Below are positions 1 to 11,949 of a stretch of DNA of 64,000 nucleotides, in pieces. Each line of letters begins with the position of its first letter. The first letter of the stretch is position 1. Under the pieces are notes generated by a model. It was not told the DNA's origin and ran no database searches. It saw only the letters and a program-made list of their open reading frames with translations. Origin of the DNA: Heterodera schachtii (Eukaryota; Nematoda; Chromadorea; Rhabditida; Heteroderidae); assembly GCA_023374025.1 (NCBI GenBank), contig SIJG01000053.1, positions 951,549-1,015,548 on the forward strand, written 5' to 3'. A program made the translations under genes and the position numbers.

Positions 1-3000
1 TGCCACAACAATTGCAAGACAACGGACAATACTACACCCAAACTACGCAAGAATACGGTCAAGAGCAATATTACGAATACGGGGCGGTGGCACAAACGCA
101 ACTGTACTCAGAGACCAATTACGAGGTAATTAGCGAGCAAATGAACAAAGTGTTATTTGTATTGCAATTTTTGTAGGATTATAATGCGCCAGCTCAAACT
201 TCATACACACAGCAGCAGGTAGACACAGTTTATGTTTTGGTTTTTATATTTATTTAAGGACTTTGTTCAATACGATGCTTCTGTTCCTGCCCAATCATTC
301 GACCAAACGGTAACGAAATTTTAAGATTTTTGATTTATAATTTTCTTTTCAAATTTGGCATTTTTAAGGACTTTTCCAAATATGGCACTCCAATTCCCAC
401 GGAACAACCGTATTCCGACGCAACTACGGTATTACTTACGTCCATTTTTAAATCCTATTTTTCATTTAGTTGTTTTTTTCATTTTCGACTCTTTTTTTAG
501 GACTTTTCCCAATACGGCGCCCCTCCGGCGCCCAATCCTTTCGTAAGCCCAGCCGCTGACCAAACTGAGGGCGACGAGCCGCCCCCATTGGACACTTCGG
601 TGTACGGCGTTCCCCCGTCGCGTCCCTCCGTGCCGTCCTTTTTGGCACAGCCGGCGTTCCCTGCACAGCGGGCGCGGACGCCGGACCCTTTCTCATGGGA
701 AGCGCAAGAAAGCGCGTACGAGGAACACGGCACAGCGGTGGTGCCGAAAAGGTAAAAATTAAATAAATATTTAAAAAGCAAATATTTTGCAATTAGACCA
801 ATGACTTCGCCATGGATAACAGAGGGAAAAGAAACGGCAGAAAAGGGAGACGAAGGAGCGGAGGGAGCAGTACAAAAGGGGGAGCAAGGTGAGCCAACTC
901 CGCAAAGTAGAAGCATATTTGCATCCTTTAAAGCAGGGCCCCCTCCGCCCCGTCCGCCCAATGCTCCGCCGCCTCCGTGCCGTCCCGCGGCTCCGTCCCC
1001 CGCGCGACCGCCGGCGCCTCCGTCGCCACGACCAGCACGGAAGGCCGAGCAAAGGCGGGAACAGCAGCAGGAGGCGGAGGAAGCGGAAGAGGACGCGTGG
1101 AAGCGCTTTCAGAAAATGACTGAACGCGTGGGGGCCGCGATGAAAAGCACGGAGCAACGACTGGGCCAATTGGAAAATGAGCCGGCAGTGCCAGACGATG
1201 CGCTTGTGCAGGAATATCTGTCCCATACCGGGTTGGCAATGCAATTAATCATTTTTAATTCTCCACTTTTTGAAGCGGAGGAACGCAACTGACAGCCGTA
1301 CAAAGGCAACAAATTGCCGAGCAAGAAGCAGAACGGAAGCGTATGAAGCAGGAGAAAAAGCGCAAAAAGTTGGAGAAGGGAATCGGCCAATTGGGCGCCG
1401 CCATCGGAGAGCGAATGGGCGCGCTGAAACGGGCGCCGTCCCCGCCGGCGGACCCAAAGACTGAAATTGACTTGGAGAAAGCGTCTGCCGATTTGGCGAG
1501 GAAAATTGCCGCACAACACGGATTTGAATTGGAAAGCGGCGAGGGGGAGGAAAAGCAGGTGAAAACGAAAGTGAAAAACGGAGAAAAATTTAATGATTAA
1601 TTAAGAAATGACTGAAATTCAAATATATTTAATTAAGAAAGAGGCAATGGGAGAAGAGAAAAGAGAAAGGGACGAAACGGAAGAGAAAGGGGACGAACCG
1701 GCGGAAGAAGAGAAAAGGCAAGCGGAAGAACGGACGGAAGAGAAAGCGGAGGAAACGAAGGGCGGAGCAGCGGAGGAATTCGAGGCGGACTTCAGCAAAT
1801 TGGACGCGGAGAACCCGGCCAAACGGTGGGCCGCCGCGTTTGAGCAGGCCACGCTTATGCCGCCGTCCGACTCGGAAGTGAATTTGGCACATAAAATGAA
1901 CTCGGACGGACCGGATGACCCATTCGACACGAGTGCCGCGTTGGAAGGGACAAAGCGCGGCACGGGGGCCGACCCATTCGCACCAATGCCAACGGTGGAC
2001 GAAAATGATTAAATGCCTTTTTAAATGAGAAATTGGCCTCTTTTAGCTCGAATCGTCCCCCTCTTTCGACCCTTTTGAGGTTATTCCCGTGGAGGAACTA
2101 ATAGCCAAAGCGCGGGAAAAGGCCGAGTTGGAAAGGGCCAAACGCGAGGCCGAGCACGAGGGCGAATTTGTGGCCGAGAATCGAATAGCGCGGCCCAACG
2201 ACCGCCTGTCCGCCTCGCACCTTTCGTCCCCAACGCCGGAAGGGGGCAGCCCCGTGTCATCCGTGGCACGGCCGGTCGGCTTCGACGACGACTTCAAAGG
2301 GGCACAGGTGAGCACTCTGCTGATGATTTATAATTGAAACTGTTTTACAGTAATTTAATGCACTTTTCCCCTTTTAAAAGATCGCTGATGACGAAAGTCC
2401 GTTGTTCGACGCCGACGACTCCCTTCCGCTGCCCGAATTTCCGCTTCCGTTCACCGGCGACGGATGGGAATTGTTCTTGCGGTATCCGCCCAAGAAGAAG
2501 CTGATGACCGACAGATTTTGGAAGCCAATTTACGTGCGGATGAGTGGCAATATGTTGGCGATGTTCACCAACAGAGAAGAGACGAGGCCGGCGCAGGAAA
2601 TACTCATTCAGGCAAAGGGCAAATTAAAGAAGCAATTAGTGTTAATTGGTTTACGACCAATTATGAATTTGTGCTGTGTTTGTTCACGCATCACTTCCGT
2701 TGTGCCCAAATTCAGGCCAATTATTCGCTGTCGGACATTGTGCTGCAACCGTACGACGTTTTTACCAAAATTCACACCGTAAAATTGCAACACATTCTGT
2801 ACAAAGAACGCATTGGCATTCGCCCTGGCCAAATTTCGCGCCTCGTCGAAGGCCATCTGACCAAATATGGCCTTCCTCTTGAGCACGCGGCCCAGTGCAC
2901 AGTGCTGGCCAAGTTCGGGTCATTGAACGAACGGACCATCGCCAGTTTCACCGACGCATTGGAAAATGTGCTGTTCCATTGCCCGGCAAAGCGCGAGACG

Positions 3001-5162
3001 GCGCCGACTTACAAACAGGACGAAGTGCAGGTCAAAAAAAGAGAGCGAAGAACCAGGCGAGAGTGCAAGAGCAATAGTCGAGAATAGACACGCTGGTCAA
3101 GAGTTTACGACGGGAAAAATTGGCACTTTTAAAAGGGAGGGACAGAGAGTAATTAGTCGAGAATGGACTTTTAGTACGAGAATGGCACTTTGAATGTCGT
3201 ACATTTGCATGCAGATTCATTGCTACGACGAGTACGAGGCCTCGGTGGACAAAGAGGGCAATGTGAGCAATCAGCGCGCCCGCGTCCGTCTGTTCTGCTT
3301 GGCCTTTCTCAGCGGCACTTCCTTCCTGGAGATCGGACTGAACGACCGGCGCCGCGAGGGAAAAGAGGTGGTGCGACGCAAAGACATTTTGCCAATGTAC
3401 ACGGAGCGATGGATTCGATTTGAAGCGCCCGAACTCCACGAGACGGTGGACAAAGGCGTGTGGGAGGAGGACCAGGTGAAGCGGAGAGTCGCCATGCGAT
3501 CGACGTTCCGGGGACTGACGATTCACTCGGCTCCCTTCGCAGGTGCTACGCATCAATCCGCCGGACGCGTGCTTCTTCGAAGTGATGCATTTCCGCGTGC
3601 GACCGCCTCGCAACCGCGACCGCGCGCTGAACGTGAAATGTTTGATGCGCATGGCCGGCTCGCACATTGAGCTGCGCATTGACGCGATGGCAGTGGCGCA
3701 TCAGCAAAGGGCCCGAGGCACCGCCGCGTCGACGCGTGCCGTCCCTTGCGAGGATATCGTCGTCCGTTTTCCGCTCCCCGAGGCGTGGATTTATCTCTTC
3801 CGCGAGCAACGCCCGTGGGGCGTTGGTTCAGTGCATTCCAAGCAGCGCAAGCCGGGCAAAGTGAAGAATCTGCGCGACAAATTGATGGGCACCGTCCAAC
3901 ATAACGAGCCGAGCTTGATCGAGGTCAGCAAAAGTTTGGGACGGAAAATTGACCAAAGTAAATAAAAAGGGACACTTGATCAAAGTGTAACTAAAACAAA
4001 GGAACATTTGATCAAAATGAATAAAAATGGACATTTGATCAAAGTGAAAATAAAAAGAGACATTTGATCAGCGAGAATTTTCCACTGACGGTTTTGGCAT
4101 TTTTTAAATATATTTTAGGTTGGCATTGGTGAAGCAAAATATGAGCACCTTTACCGCTCGTTGGTTTGGCGTATTCCCCGGCTGCCCGAACGTGAAAGTG
4201 CCATTTACAAGTCGTACATGCTAAAGTAACACAGAATATTGACTCCGATTTGACTTTTCCACTGTCTCCCTTAAGGTGTCGATTTGAATTGTCTTCCTTT
4301 GATCTGATGCCCGATCACTTTGAGCCCTGCGCCGTCGTCGAATTTACAATGCCTTTGGCGGTGATCAGCAACACTGTCGTCCGATCAGTGGGCGTGGAGC
4401 AGCACGAAGACAGCGAAAGTGTGGAGAAATTTGTGCGATATGTGGCCAAGTGCAAGTACAGGTAAAGAGAGAAAGAAATTAGAGAGAAAAGTGAGTGAGA
4501 AAAGGAGAGAAAATGACAGAGAAATAGAGAGAGGGAACGAGAGAGAGTGGGAAAAGAGAAAGAAATGGAAGCGCGAAGAGATGTTCTAATAATGAGAGCT
4601 ATTCGAGAAACATTTCGAGAAGATTTGACCCCAAGATTCGAGACCAATATCGAGTCGAAACCGAGACTCTCGATTACTCTCTTTACAATTACCTAATTAA
4701 CCCAAAATGCCAATTGAATTAACCCAAAATATCAATTGTTGAAATAGCTACAATAAATAAATATGAAAAAACAGAAGTTTCTTTAATTACAGTTTGGAAA
4801 TCGATTACCAGCAATGTTCCGACTTGGACAATGAGTTGGCCACCAACGCAGCAGAAACCGAAGAGCCACCGGAACCCTCGCGGCATTTGGCCGCGTTTGA
4901 CCCGAAAGATGTGCAGCAAAGACACGAGGGGTAATAAATGTCTCGGCCAATTGTTTAAGCATTTGTCATCTTTTATTCTTCCATCAGATACCGTATCGAA
5001 TTGCCCGACGACCGTACGAATTCAACAAAAACGGGCGAAGAAAATGGAGACGATAAACGGAAACGAAGGTCGAGCAGTAGCAGCAGCAGCAGCAGTGACG
5101 AGGACGGGGGGAGAAAGGCATTTCCGGTGGTCCAAATTGACATGAAAGGGTACGGCTATTGA
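1..5162 (+). CDS. unc-41: UNC-41/stonin-type endocytic adaptor, 5' end outside window
   Basis: Stonins link AP-2 and synaptotagmin during synaptic vesicle endocytosis at nerve terminals. The window opens inside an exon. Exons I could join in frame are about <1-125, 177-218, 259-309, 369-428, 501-751, 797-1231, 1276-1558, 1638-1994, 2047-2307, 2381-2638, 2716-3030, 3215-3475, 3543-3923, 4119-4225, 4276-4461, 4793-4930 and 4988-5162. The N-terminal part is Q/Y-rich, then Pro-rich and K/E-rich, with endocytic ligand motifs NPF (APNPFVSP) and DPF (TPDPFSWE, DDPFDTS, ADPFAP, SFDPFE). The conserved stonin homology region begins at FTGDGWELFLRYPPKKKL and runs into a mu-homology domain (PGQISRLVEGHLTKYG, RVRPPRNRD, RFELSSFDLMPDHFEP). 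The tail is Ser-rich and acidic and ends MKGYGY. Family assignment is confident; the symbol follows the C. elegans orthologue. Small exon edges are tentative. Confidence 0.88.
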
Positions 5163-6411
5163 GAAGAGAAGAAGCGACGGAATGAATGAAATGGCAAACA
5201 AAAAATGCATTAACCGAACAAATGCAATAAATCATTTTAATTAATTATTTTATTTTAAAACATAATAATAATTTAATTAACGGTTTGTTTGATTGTTTTT
5301 TTTTCTTGCTCATTTGTCAGTTTTTCCGTAAGGCCAAAGCTGAGAAAGAGCCGTTCCATCAAAAACCTTTTCAATTTGAATCCATTTGAACGTTAGAAAA
5401 ACCCCACCAAATTCAAAACATTTCTTCGCCATGTCAGCAAGGAAAAAAATATTTGAAGATGTGTAAAAAACAATTATCTGCCAGCCAACTTCGCTGCTGA
5501 AATAATTGAAAATCGTACTGGCGCGTTTCTTAAATCCGCCAATGGGTTTGAAAACAAAAATGGGTAACACAAATAAATTCATAACTTGGCTTAAATTCAA
5601 TCAAATTAATATTTCATGGTACCATTCAATAGCCTAGGTGTTCTCGATCAGAATATAATTTTTTTTTAAATTTTTTACTTATATATAAAAAAAGATATGT
5701 CATAAAATTCAAAAAATCTTAAATCAGAATTTTTTGCCTAGAACATTTTTGAAACTCAATGAAATTTTCTGAAATTTTAGAGGTAAATAGAGAATTCTTA
5801 GAGCTATCGAATATATAAAATAATTTTGCGACAATTGCATTTTAAACACTTTTAAATTTTAAATGTTTGTAATTATATATGCATGACAATTGCAAAAAAT
5901 ATAGCATGTTCAATGCTTTATAACTTTTTTTATACTTAAGAAAAAATTTTTGAAAAATAATATTCTGAAAGAGAACAATTAAAGCTATTGAATAATATCA
6001 CTTAATATTAATTTGGTGAAATTTGAGCCAAGCTATGAATTTATAAATATTACCCATTTTTTGTTACCAAACCCATTGGCGGAATTTAAGAAACGCACCA
6101 GCACCATTGAAAATCATTTCGCCAGCTGTCCAATTTGCTCAACGACCATTTTGGTCACTTTTCACTTCTATTGGTCCCATTTAATTAATAATTAAATACC
6201 AATTAAAAGAAAATTTTAAATATACCAATGGATTGTAAACAAAATATTCATAGAAATATTGCCATGGAAACGCGACATTTTAACGATTTGAAAAAAAGAA
6301 AAGTAAAGGGCAAAAGACATAATTCATTCACAAAATGACCAAAAAAGACACCGAATTTGCAGGACAAAAAAGTAATTGCAATGTTTGAATTATTTTTCTA
6401 AAACTGATCGA
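5163..6411. other. AT-rich intergenic stretch between unc-41 and IFT57
   Basis: No coding signal was recognised in either strand. The stretch is very AT-rich and is mostly occupied by the long inverted repeat described separately. Confidence 0.6.
5490..6126. repeat. Diverged inverted repeat, arms ~125 bp
   Basis: The left arm (about 5490-5615) contains CGCCAATGGGTTTG and TTCATAACTTGGCTTAAATT. The right arm (about 6003-6126) holds the reverse complement of the same series, including AAACCCATTGGCGG and GAGCCAAGCTATGAATTTA. A ~390 bp AT-rich centre separates them. The arms have several mismatches and small indels, so it is an old fold-back or MITE-like element rather than a recent insertion. 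Confidence 0.75.
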
Positions 6412-8364
6412 ATGAACGACGAAACGGACGAAGCGAAAGTGCCAACGGCGACAAAAAAGGAAAACGAAAGTGAAGAAGGGCCGGGCCGACTGTACGAAGC
6501 ATTTGCGCAAGCGGAATTGGTGGCGGAACGGCTTAAATTGTTGGACTACGAGCGCGAATTTGTGCCCCTCGGCGACAGCCTTAAGCCAATTCCGAGGCAA
6601 ATGCCGATGAATGAATGCCAACGAATTATTTTTTGATTTTAATTATTTTTTAAAATTAATTTAATTGCGTCAGACATTACTTCGCCCTCTCCACAAACAT
6701 TGGCGAACAGTTCCATTTGTTCACCAGCCTTTGCTCGTGGCTCATCAGAAAGTCGGGCGTCGACCCATCGATGGAAATGCCACACGAATTTGACGACCCA
6801 AACGCAACGGTCGCACGAATTTTGGACTCATTGAAAGCGAAGGTGGCAGGGGGAAGAAAACTGTCGAGACTCTTGACCAAATTTCTCGCAACAAATCCAT
6901 TTAGGATTTGAATAATTAATACGTCCCTTCTAAGGACATCGAGATTCCTTTTTCGGCCGGAAAACTCAAAACGGGTTCCGGCACTCAGTGTTTGTTTGTT
7001 CTGTTCCATTTGACCGGGTTGGCCATGGAGGGCGTCGGGTTCAACTTCGAGCCGTAAGGGTCGTTAAAATGCCAAAACATTTTAAAAACAATGGCACAAA
7101 CAGAATCAAAGCGGGAGAAGACGATCTGGCGGAACAAAATGAAGGTCAAGACCAAGCGGACGAGGCGGAATTGACAGCCGAACAAGTGGGAAAAATAGTA
7201 GCAAAAAAACATAAAAACATAAAGCATTTTAAAATTAATTAGCCAGTTATTTCACAAATATTTTCTATAATTTTCAAATTAAATTTTAGTTTTTGGACGA
7301 AGTGGAAATGGCTGAGGACATTGACGAGCCGACCGAAGAAATTGATGAAAATCAAATGCCATTTGGAGTCTCTGCCGACGGCACTTCTTCTGGAGAGGCG
7401 CAGATTGGGGTGGGTAATTTGACAGATAATTTTTAATATTGCCCATCTGTTTAGACTGTTCCTCTAATGGATGTGTTGCGCACTTCCGTCGCCGACTCGG
7501 CCAAAATGGAGGACGAATTGAAGCGGGTGACGCCGCAGCTCAAAGTGACGGTGCGCGCCAATCTGAGGGATTGGCGCATGCACACGGAGCAAATGCAGCG
7601 GATGGAGCGCGAACTGCGCGAGCAGTACTCGGAGCTGAAGCCGTTCATGGCACGGACGGGCGAAGAGATTGGACAGGCGATGGAACGCATTCGGACGCGC
7701 GAAAGCCATTTGAATGTCGCTGCTTTTGGCATTATATTTATTCATTTGGAGGGAGGGGGGAGGGGTAATTAATGGCTAAAGGGTTGGTTTAAACAAATTA
7801 TTTTATAATGATCCGATCTAAAGCCCCCTTTGTGTTGTTTTTTTTTTCATTTTCTATAAATGTCCAAATTTGACAGGAACAGTTCGGCAATTTGCTTCTG
7901 TTGTACCGCAATCGGCAAAACGAATTGGCCACCATCACTGAGCAGTACAGGCACGCCTTTTTCGCTGTTTATTTGTTTAATTTGCCTTTCAAAAAAAAAC
8001 AATTGAAAATTATTCCCAGAGAGAGCAGTGGGACCATTAACAGTCAGACGGAAACACTGAACGCACTGAACGAGGAAATTGAGCAACTGAAGCAGCAAAT
8101 CGAAGAGCAGGGAATTGCAAAACACCAGCGGAGGTGCCAAAGGGAGGGCAATGAAGAAAAAAACAAAAGGAAAACGAAATGCCAATTTGTTTAATTTCAG
8201 CGCCAATTCTGAAGATCAAACAGGCGTTGGCCAAAATGGACCGGGACATTGTGGTGATGCGAGTGCAAATCGCAACGGTGGAGCAAACGCTGTGGAAGAG
8301 TCAGCTGAACGATCGGATGAACAACACTTGGGAATATGCGAATTACTCGTCGGAAGTCTATTGA
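6412..8364 (+). CDS. che-13: Intraflagellar transport protein IFT57 (CHE-13/HIPPI)
   Basis: IFT57 is a subunit of the IFT-B complex that moves cargo in cilia; in nematodes it acts in sensory neurons. The N-terminal calponin-like part reads LKLLDYEREF, then KPIPR joined to HYFALSTNIGEQFHLFTSL, WLIRKSGVDPSME and DDPNATVARILDSLKAK, all typical of the family. An acidic linker follows. The C-terminal coiled coil carries NLRDWRMHTEQM, YRNRQNELATITEQYR and APILKIKQALAKM and ends with EYANYSSEVY. Exons are about 6412-6596, 6674-6842, 6935-7053, 7104-7197, 7290-7409, 7455-7715, 7877-7950, 8020-~8135 and ~8209-8364. Two introns (6597 and 7951) start with GC rather than GT. The join near 8135 is uncertain. 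An upstream in-frame ATG at 6376 is possible. Confidence 0.9.
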
Positions 8365-8577
8365 ATTTGCAATTAATTATTATATTATTTCCAATTAACC
8401 CTTTTATTTTTATTGATTCGTGGTTTTATTTAATATAAATAAATAAATATAAAATAATATATAAATTCAAAAGAATATTTTTTGAAATTGTTGGCCAAAC
8501 ACTCGTCAAATTTGCTTTGGGTTTTGCTTTTCCATTTCGGTATTTCCTTTTGTCGCCGTTTTCCAATTGCGCTTTTG
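8365..8577. other. Short convergent intergenic gap
   Basis: This AT-rich spacer separates the IFT57 stop from the end of the minus-strand receptor gene. No gene or clear poly(A) signal pair was recognised. Confidence 0.5.
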
Positions 8578-10661
8578 TCAGACGGTAATCGCTGTGTGAC
8601 CGCCAGCGGCCGAATGCCAATGCAAATGCCGTCGCCGCTTTTTGCCGTCGTCCGTTCCGCGGAAGGCATTCCCTTCGGCGGTGTTTCGTCGCTGTTTCTG
8701 CCCACGCGTTGACCAACTCTTGCGCAGTTCGTCAAAATAAACCTAAACTCATTGTCAGTATGTTGTTTGGTTTCTGTTGAAATTCCATTGTTTTCATCTT
8801 CAGTTTTGGGTGGTCAAATTATTTAATCGCTTTTTGCTTAAGCATTTAAATTGTTTGACTAAATGTTCTTCAATTAAATGCCCACTCATTAAATTAATAA
8901 TTATTAATTACTTTTATTAATTGCTTTAATTGTTTTATTTATTGCTCACATTTTGCTCCTCCGCTCTGTTGAAAATCAGCTTTCTCCCACTTAGCAATGC
9001 CTTCGGTGCCTTTTTCCGCTGTTTTGCGCGTTTTGCGTCCGAAATGAAAGTCGGACTTTCGCAATGGGACACCGGCGACCGCGGGGATGTCGCAGTGCGA
9101 CTGCCGTGGCCATTTTTTGGCCGGACGAAGCGTAAAAAACGCCGAAAGTGCGCACTCGCAGCGCGACGCATTGAGTCGTGGAAACTGGAATAATTAAATA
9201 AATTACATCAATTTGTAAACTAATTATTAATTAATGTCACCAAATGGCCGCCATCGGAATTAGGTTAAGGCCAACGGCGAGCACAAAGTCAAATGCCTGT
9301 GAATATTCGACGTTGAAATGGTCTTTGTTGTAGGCAATTCGCAGCATAACAAAATCGAACAGCAAATTGCTGAAGCGAAAAAATGGATTGGGTAATTAAA
9401 AAGGCTAATTACCAAACGAAAACGATGGTGCCAATGGCCAACAGTTGGCGACTCGAACGGACATTTTCGGCGAATTGGTAGCGCTGGACGAGCGAATGTT
9501 TGTTGGGCAGCCGCGTAAAAGCGTAGCAACGTTGGTTGTACAACAGCAAAGTGACGAAAACCTTTGGCAAATTGGAAAACGGAAAAATGAAAGAATTATA
9601 ATTAGAAAAAGATACCGTAAAACAAACGACCCAAATGAACAGGCGTACTGTAACATCGATGATATGATACAAGCCGTAGAAGTCGCCTCGGAAAGTGATC
9701 ACGCCGTTGTTGATCAGCGAGTTGTTCAGCTCACTGCCAATGTACAGCCCGATCAGTGTGGACATCACCAGCTGATCAGTGATAATTTTTCATAACGCCA
9801 TCCATTATCACATTATGCCAATACCGTAACAAAAACTGCGCAAATGCCAATGACCGGAGATTCCCGCTGCTCATAATGCTTGGACAGTACCGTGGCCAAA
9901 ACTGTAACAGAAAAGTTAATGCGCGGAGAGTGGTTCGGTACCGTATTTTACCCCTTTCGACAGTCATTGGTACGATAATGGTGCGAAAATACTGTAGAAA
10001 AAGAGAATCAAATTTAAATTATTTTCTTCAACCATAACGGCGATTTCGTGGCCAAAGACGAGCCAACGGAAGTGATCAATGTAAAAAATGCCCGTGAAAA
10101 CGTAGCAAATTTGGGTGGGAATGCGAGTGATGGCAATCTGAAAATTGTGCAACAAAATGCTAAAATGGGCACAATGGAGGGGAAGAAATTGGCAAAAAAA
10201 AAAGTTACCGTTATTTGGCAAACGGACAAAGAGCCGAGGAGAACGCGCAAATTATTGTGCAAGTCGTGGCGGATGTACAGCAAATGCAGGAAGTACAGGT
10301 TGGGCACTGGCGCGAGAATGTCAAGCGCAAGTTCGAGCAGAGCAATGACCAAATTGAGGGGGGCCGGGCCCGAAGGACGGCTCGAGAACAAAGGCCGAGA
10401 GTGGGGAGAGGGCGGGGAAAGTGGCACGGGCACTGATGAGTGATCGGGGACAAATTGTAAGGGCCAAAGAGTGCCATTGGCAGCTGCGGAGGAGGGGTCG
10501 GAAAGTACGAAAGGTGGCACGAGGACTGAGTGATTGGTGACCAATTGGGAGGCCCAAAAGGTGCCATTGGCCATGGAAAGGACGGAATGATGCATTAGCA
10601 GCACAGAAAATGGACAATCATTTAAGGGAAGGGAAGGGACACAGCTGAAAGAATGGCACAA
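8578..10661 (-). CDS. Serpentine chemoreceptor, Sra-superfamily-like
   Basis: This is a nematode-type seven-transmembrane receptor, presumably chemosensory. Nine exons join in frame: about 10661-10209, 10137-10033, 9991-9952, 9901-9825, 9771-9616, 9561-9413, 9369-9241, 9184-8950 and 8742-8578. Helices include LVIALLELALDIL (TM1), ITRIPTQICYVFTGIFYI, the MTVERVLATV segment after TM3, GICAVFVTLVMSTLIGLYIG, RLFIWVVCFTVFVTLLLY, LLAIGTIVFVCNLLFDFVML and FVLAVGLNLIPMAAI. The cytoplasmic helix YQFAENVRSSRQLL resembles the Sra/Srab/Sre group. The stop at 9237 lies in a 56-bp intron; splicing past it gives CFHDSMRRA and a long basic tail. The N-terminus has N-glycosylation sequons (NGT, NHS, NGT) and an internal repeat. 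The start could also be the ATG at 10595 or 10574. The exact subfamily is unsure. Confidence 0.78.
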
Positions 10662-11949
10662 TTAACAGAGCGATGATTAATTAATTACCATTTCTTCCCT
10701 TTATATTAAATTTGAAATGAAAAAATGCGGTTTTTGGCATGACAGCGCAAAATGAATGAATGGAAAAGCAATTGGAAGGGAAATGCCAAAAATGGAACGA
10801 ATGAATGGTAAATGGAACTCCGTTTCATTTTCTTTTTTCTTGGGGAGCGCAACAACTAAAGATTATATTTTATTATGAGAGGAGAAAAGGCGGCGAAAGT
10901 GCCGACGGACACCGAACGGAAGACGAATTCTCGAACAGAAAGTGGCACTTTCGAGAGCAGAGTTCGCCCTAATAAAAGGAGGAGAAGCATTTGATGATTA
11001 AAAAGCATAGAATGGGACGAAAGCGAAACAATGGGGGGGGGGGGAGAGAGAAAGGGGAGGGATTGAAAATTGTGGGAACTTTTGCATTTTGGGCGAATGT
11101 TTTGCAGCGAAAGGGCGCGTGACCTTCGCCCGGCACAAATTCCCCTGAGAAAAGGCGAAAAAGCAAAACAAAAACTTTAAAAAAAAGGAAAAAACGCAAA
11201 ATAAAAAGGCGAAAAGATTAAGAAAAGAATGTCGCTGTTTCACTGTAAAAATAAATTGACCTTTTGGAAATTTTGTGATTAAATTTGACCTAAAAATTAA
11301 AATTCACTGACGAATTTGGCAATTGTTCAAAGACATTTAAAAGTCAAAAAAGTAAATTGGAAATAATTAAAGTAAAATTAGTTTTTAATTTGAGTGTTTA
11401 TATTTAAGTTAAGCGTGAGGAACTTTGAACGAATTACGCCAAATTGGCAAAAAAAGGGGACGAAAAGCCGAGAAGGGGGAAAAGCAGCCGAGGGGAAAGG
11501 GCACGGAGAGAAGAAGCCATCCATTAGCAATGTGCCCACGTGCCGACCCTTACCCATTCATATGCCCTGCTCGTTGTTTGTCAATGCTTTTCCTCAATTT
11601 ACGACAAATTGGATTAAGCAACGCAACGGCGAAATACGGGAAAATATTTGGGGGGGGGGGGTATTTGGGGACATTCTTTCATTAAATGGGAAAAAAGGAA
11701 AAATTGTAAATTTGACTAAATAATAATAATCGTAATAACAAGCACCAATTTTATAAATGAAAAATTTTCTTTTGAATGTATTAAATGACACAAAATTAAA
11801 AAAATGAAAATAAAAAAATACCCGAATAATAAATGGGAATATGGCCAAGTGCCATTGCGTAAACCAAGCAATAAAACTCGGCACTCCGCCGCAGTCCGAT
11901 CACAGATTGTCAGTTGTCCTCCTCTGCTTTCCTCCTCTCCGATCACTGA
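10662..11949. other. Intergenic region with poly-G tracts
   Basis: No coding exon is supported. The region contains G homopolymers near 11032-11042 and 11651-11660. Open frames on both strands here are low-complexity and carry no family motif. It separates the 5' end of the receptor gene from the 3' end of acetylcholinesterase; both are on the minus strand. Confidence 0.5.

Noticed and set aside
9237..9239. Stop codon as the true end of the chemoreceptor
   Set aside because: The sequence TG|GTGACA to CCAG| forms a standard short intron, and the joined frame gives a typical juxtamembrane segment.
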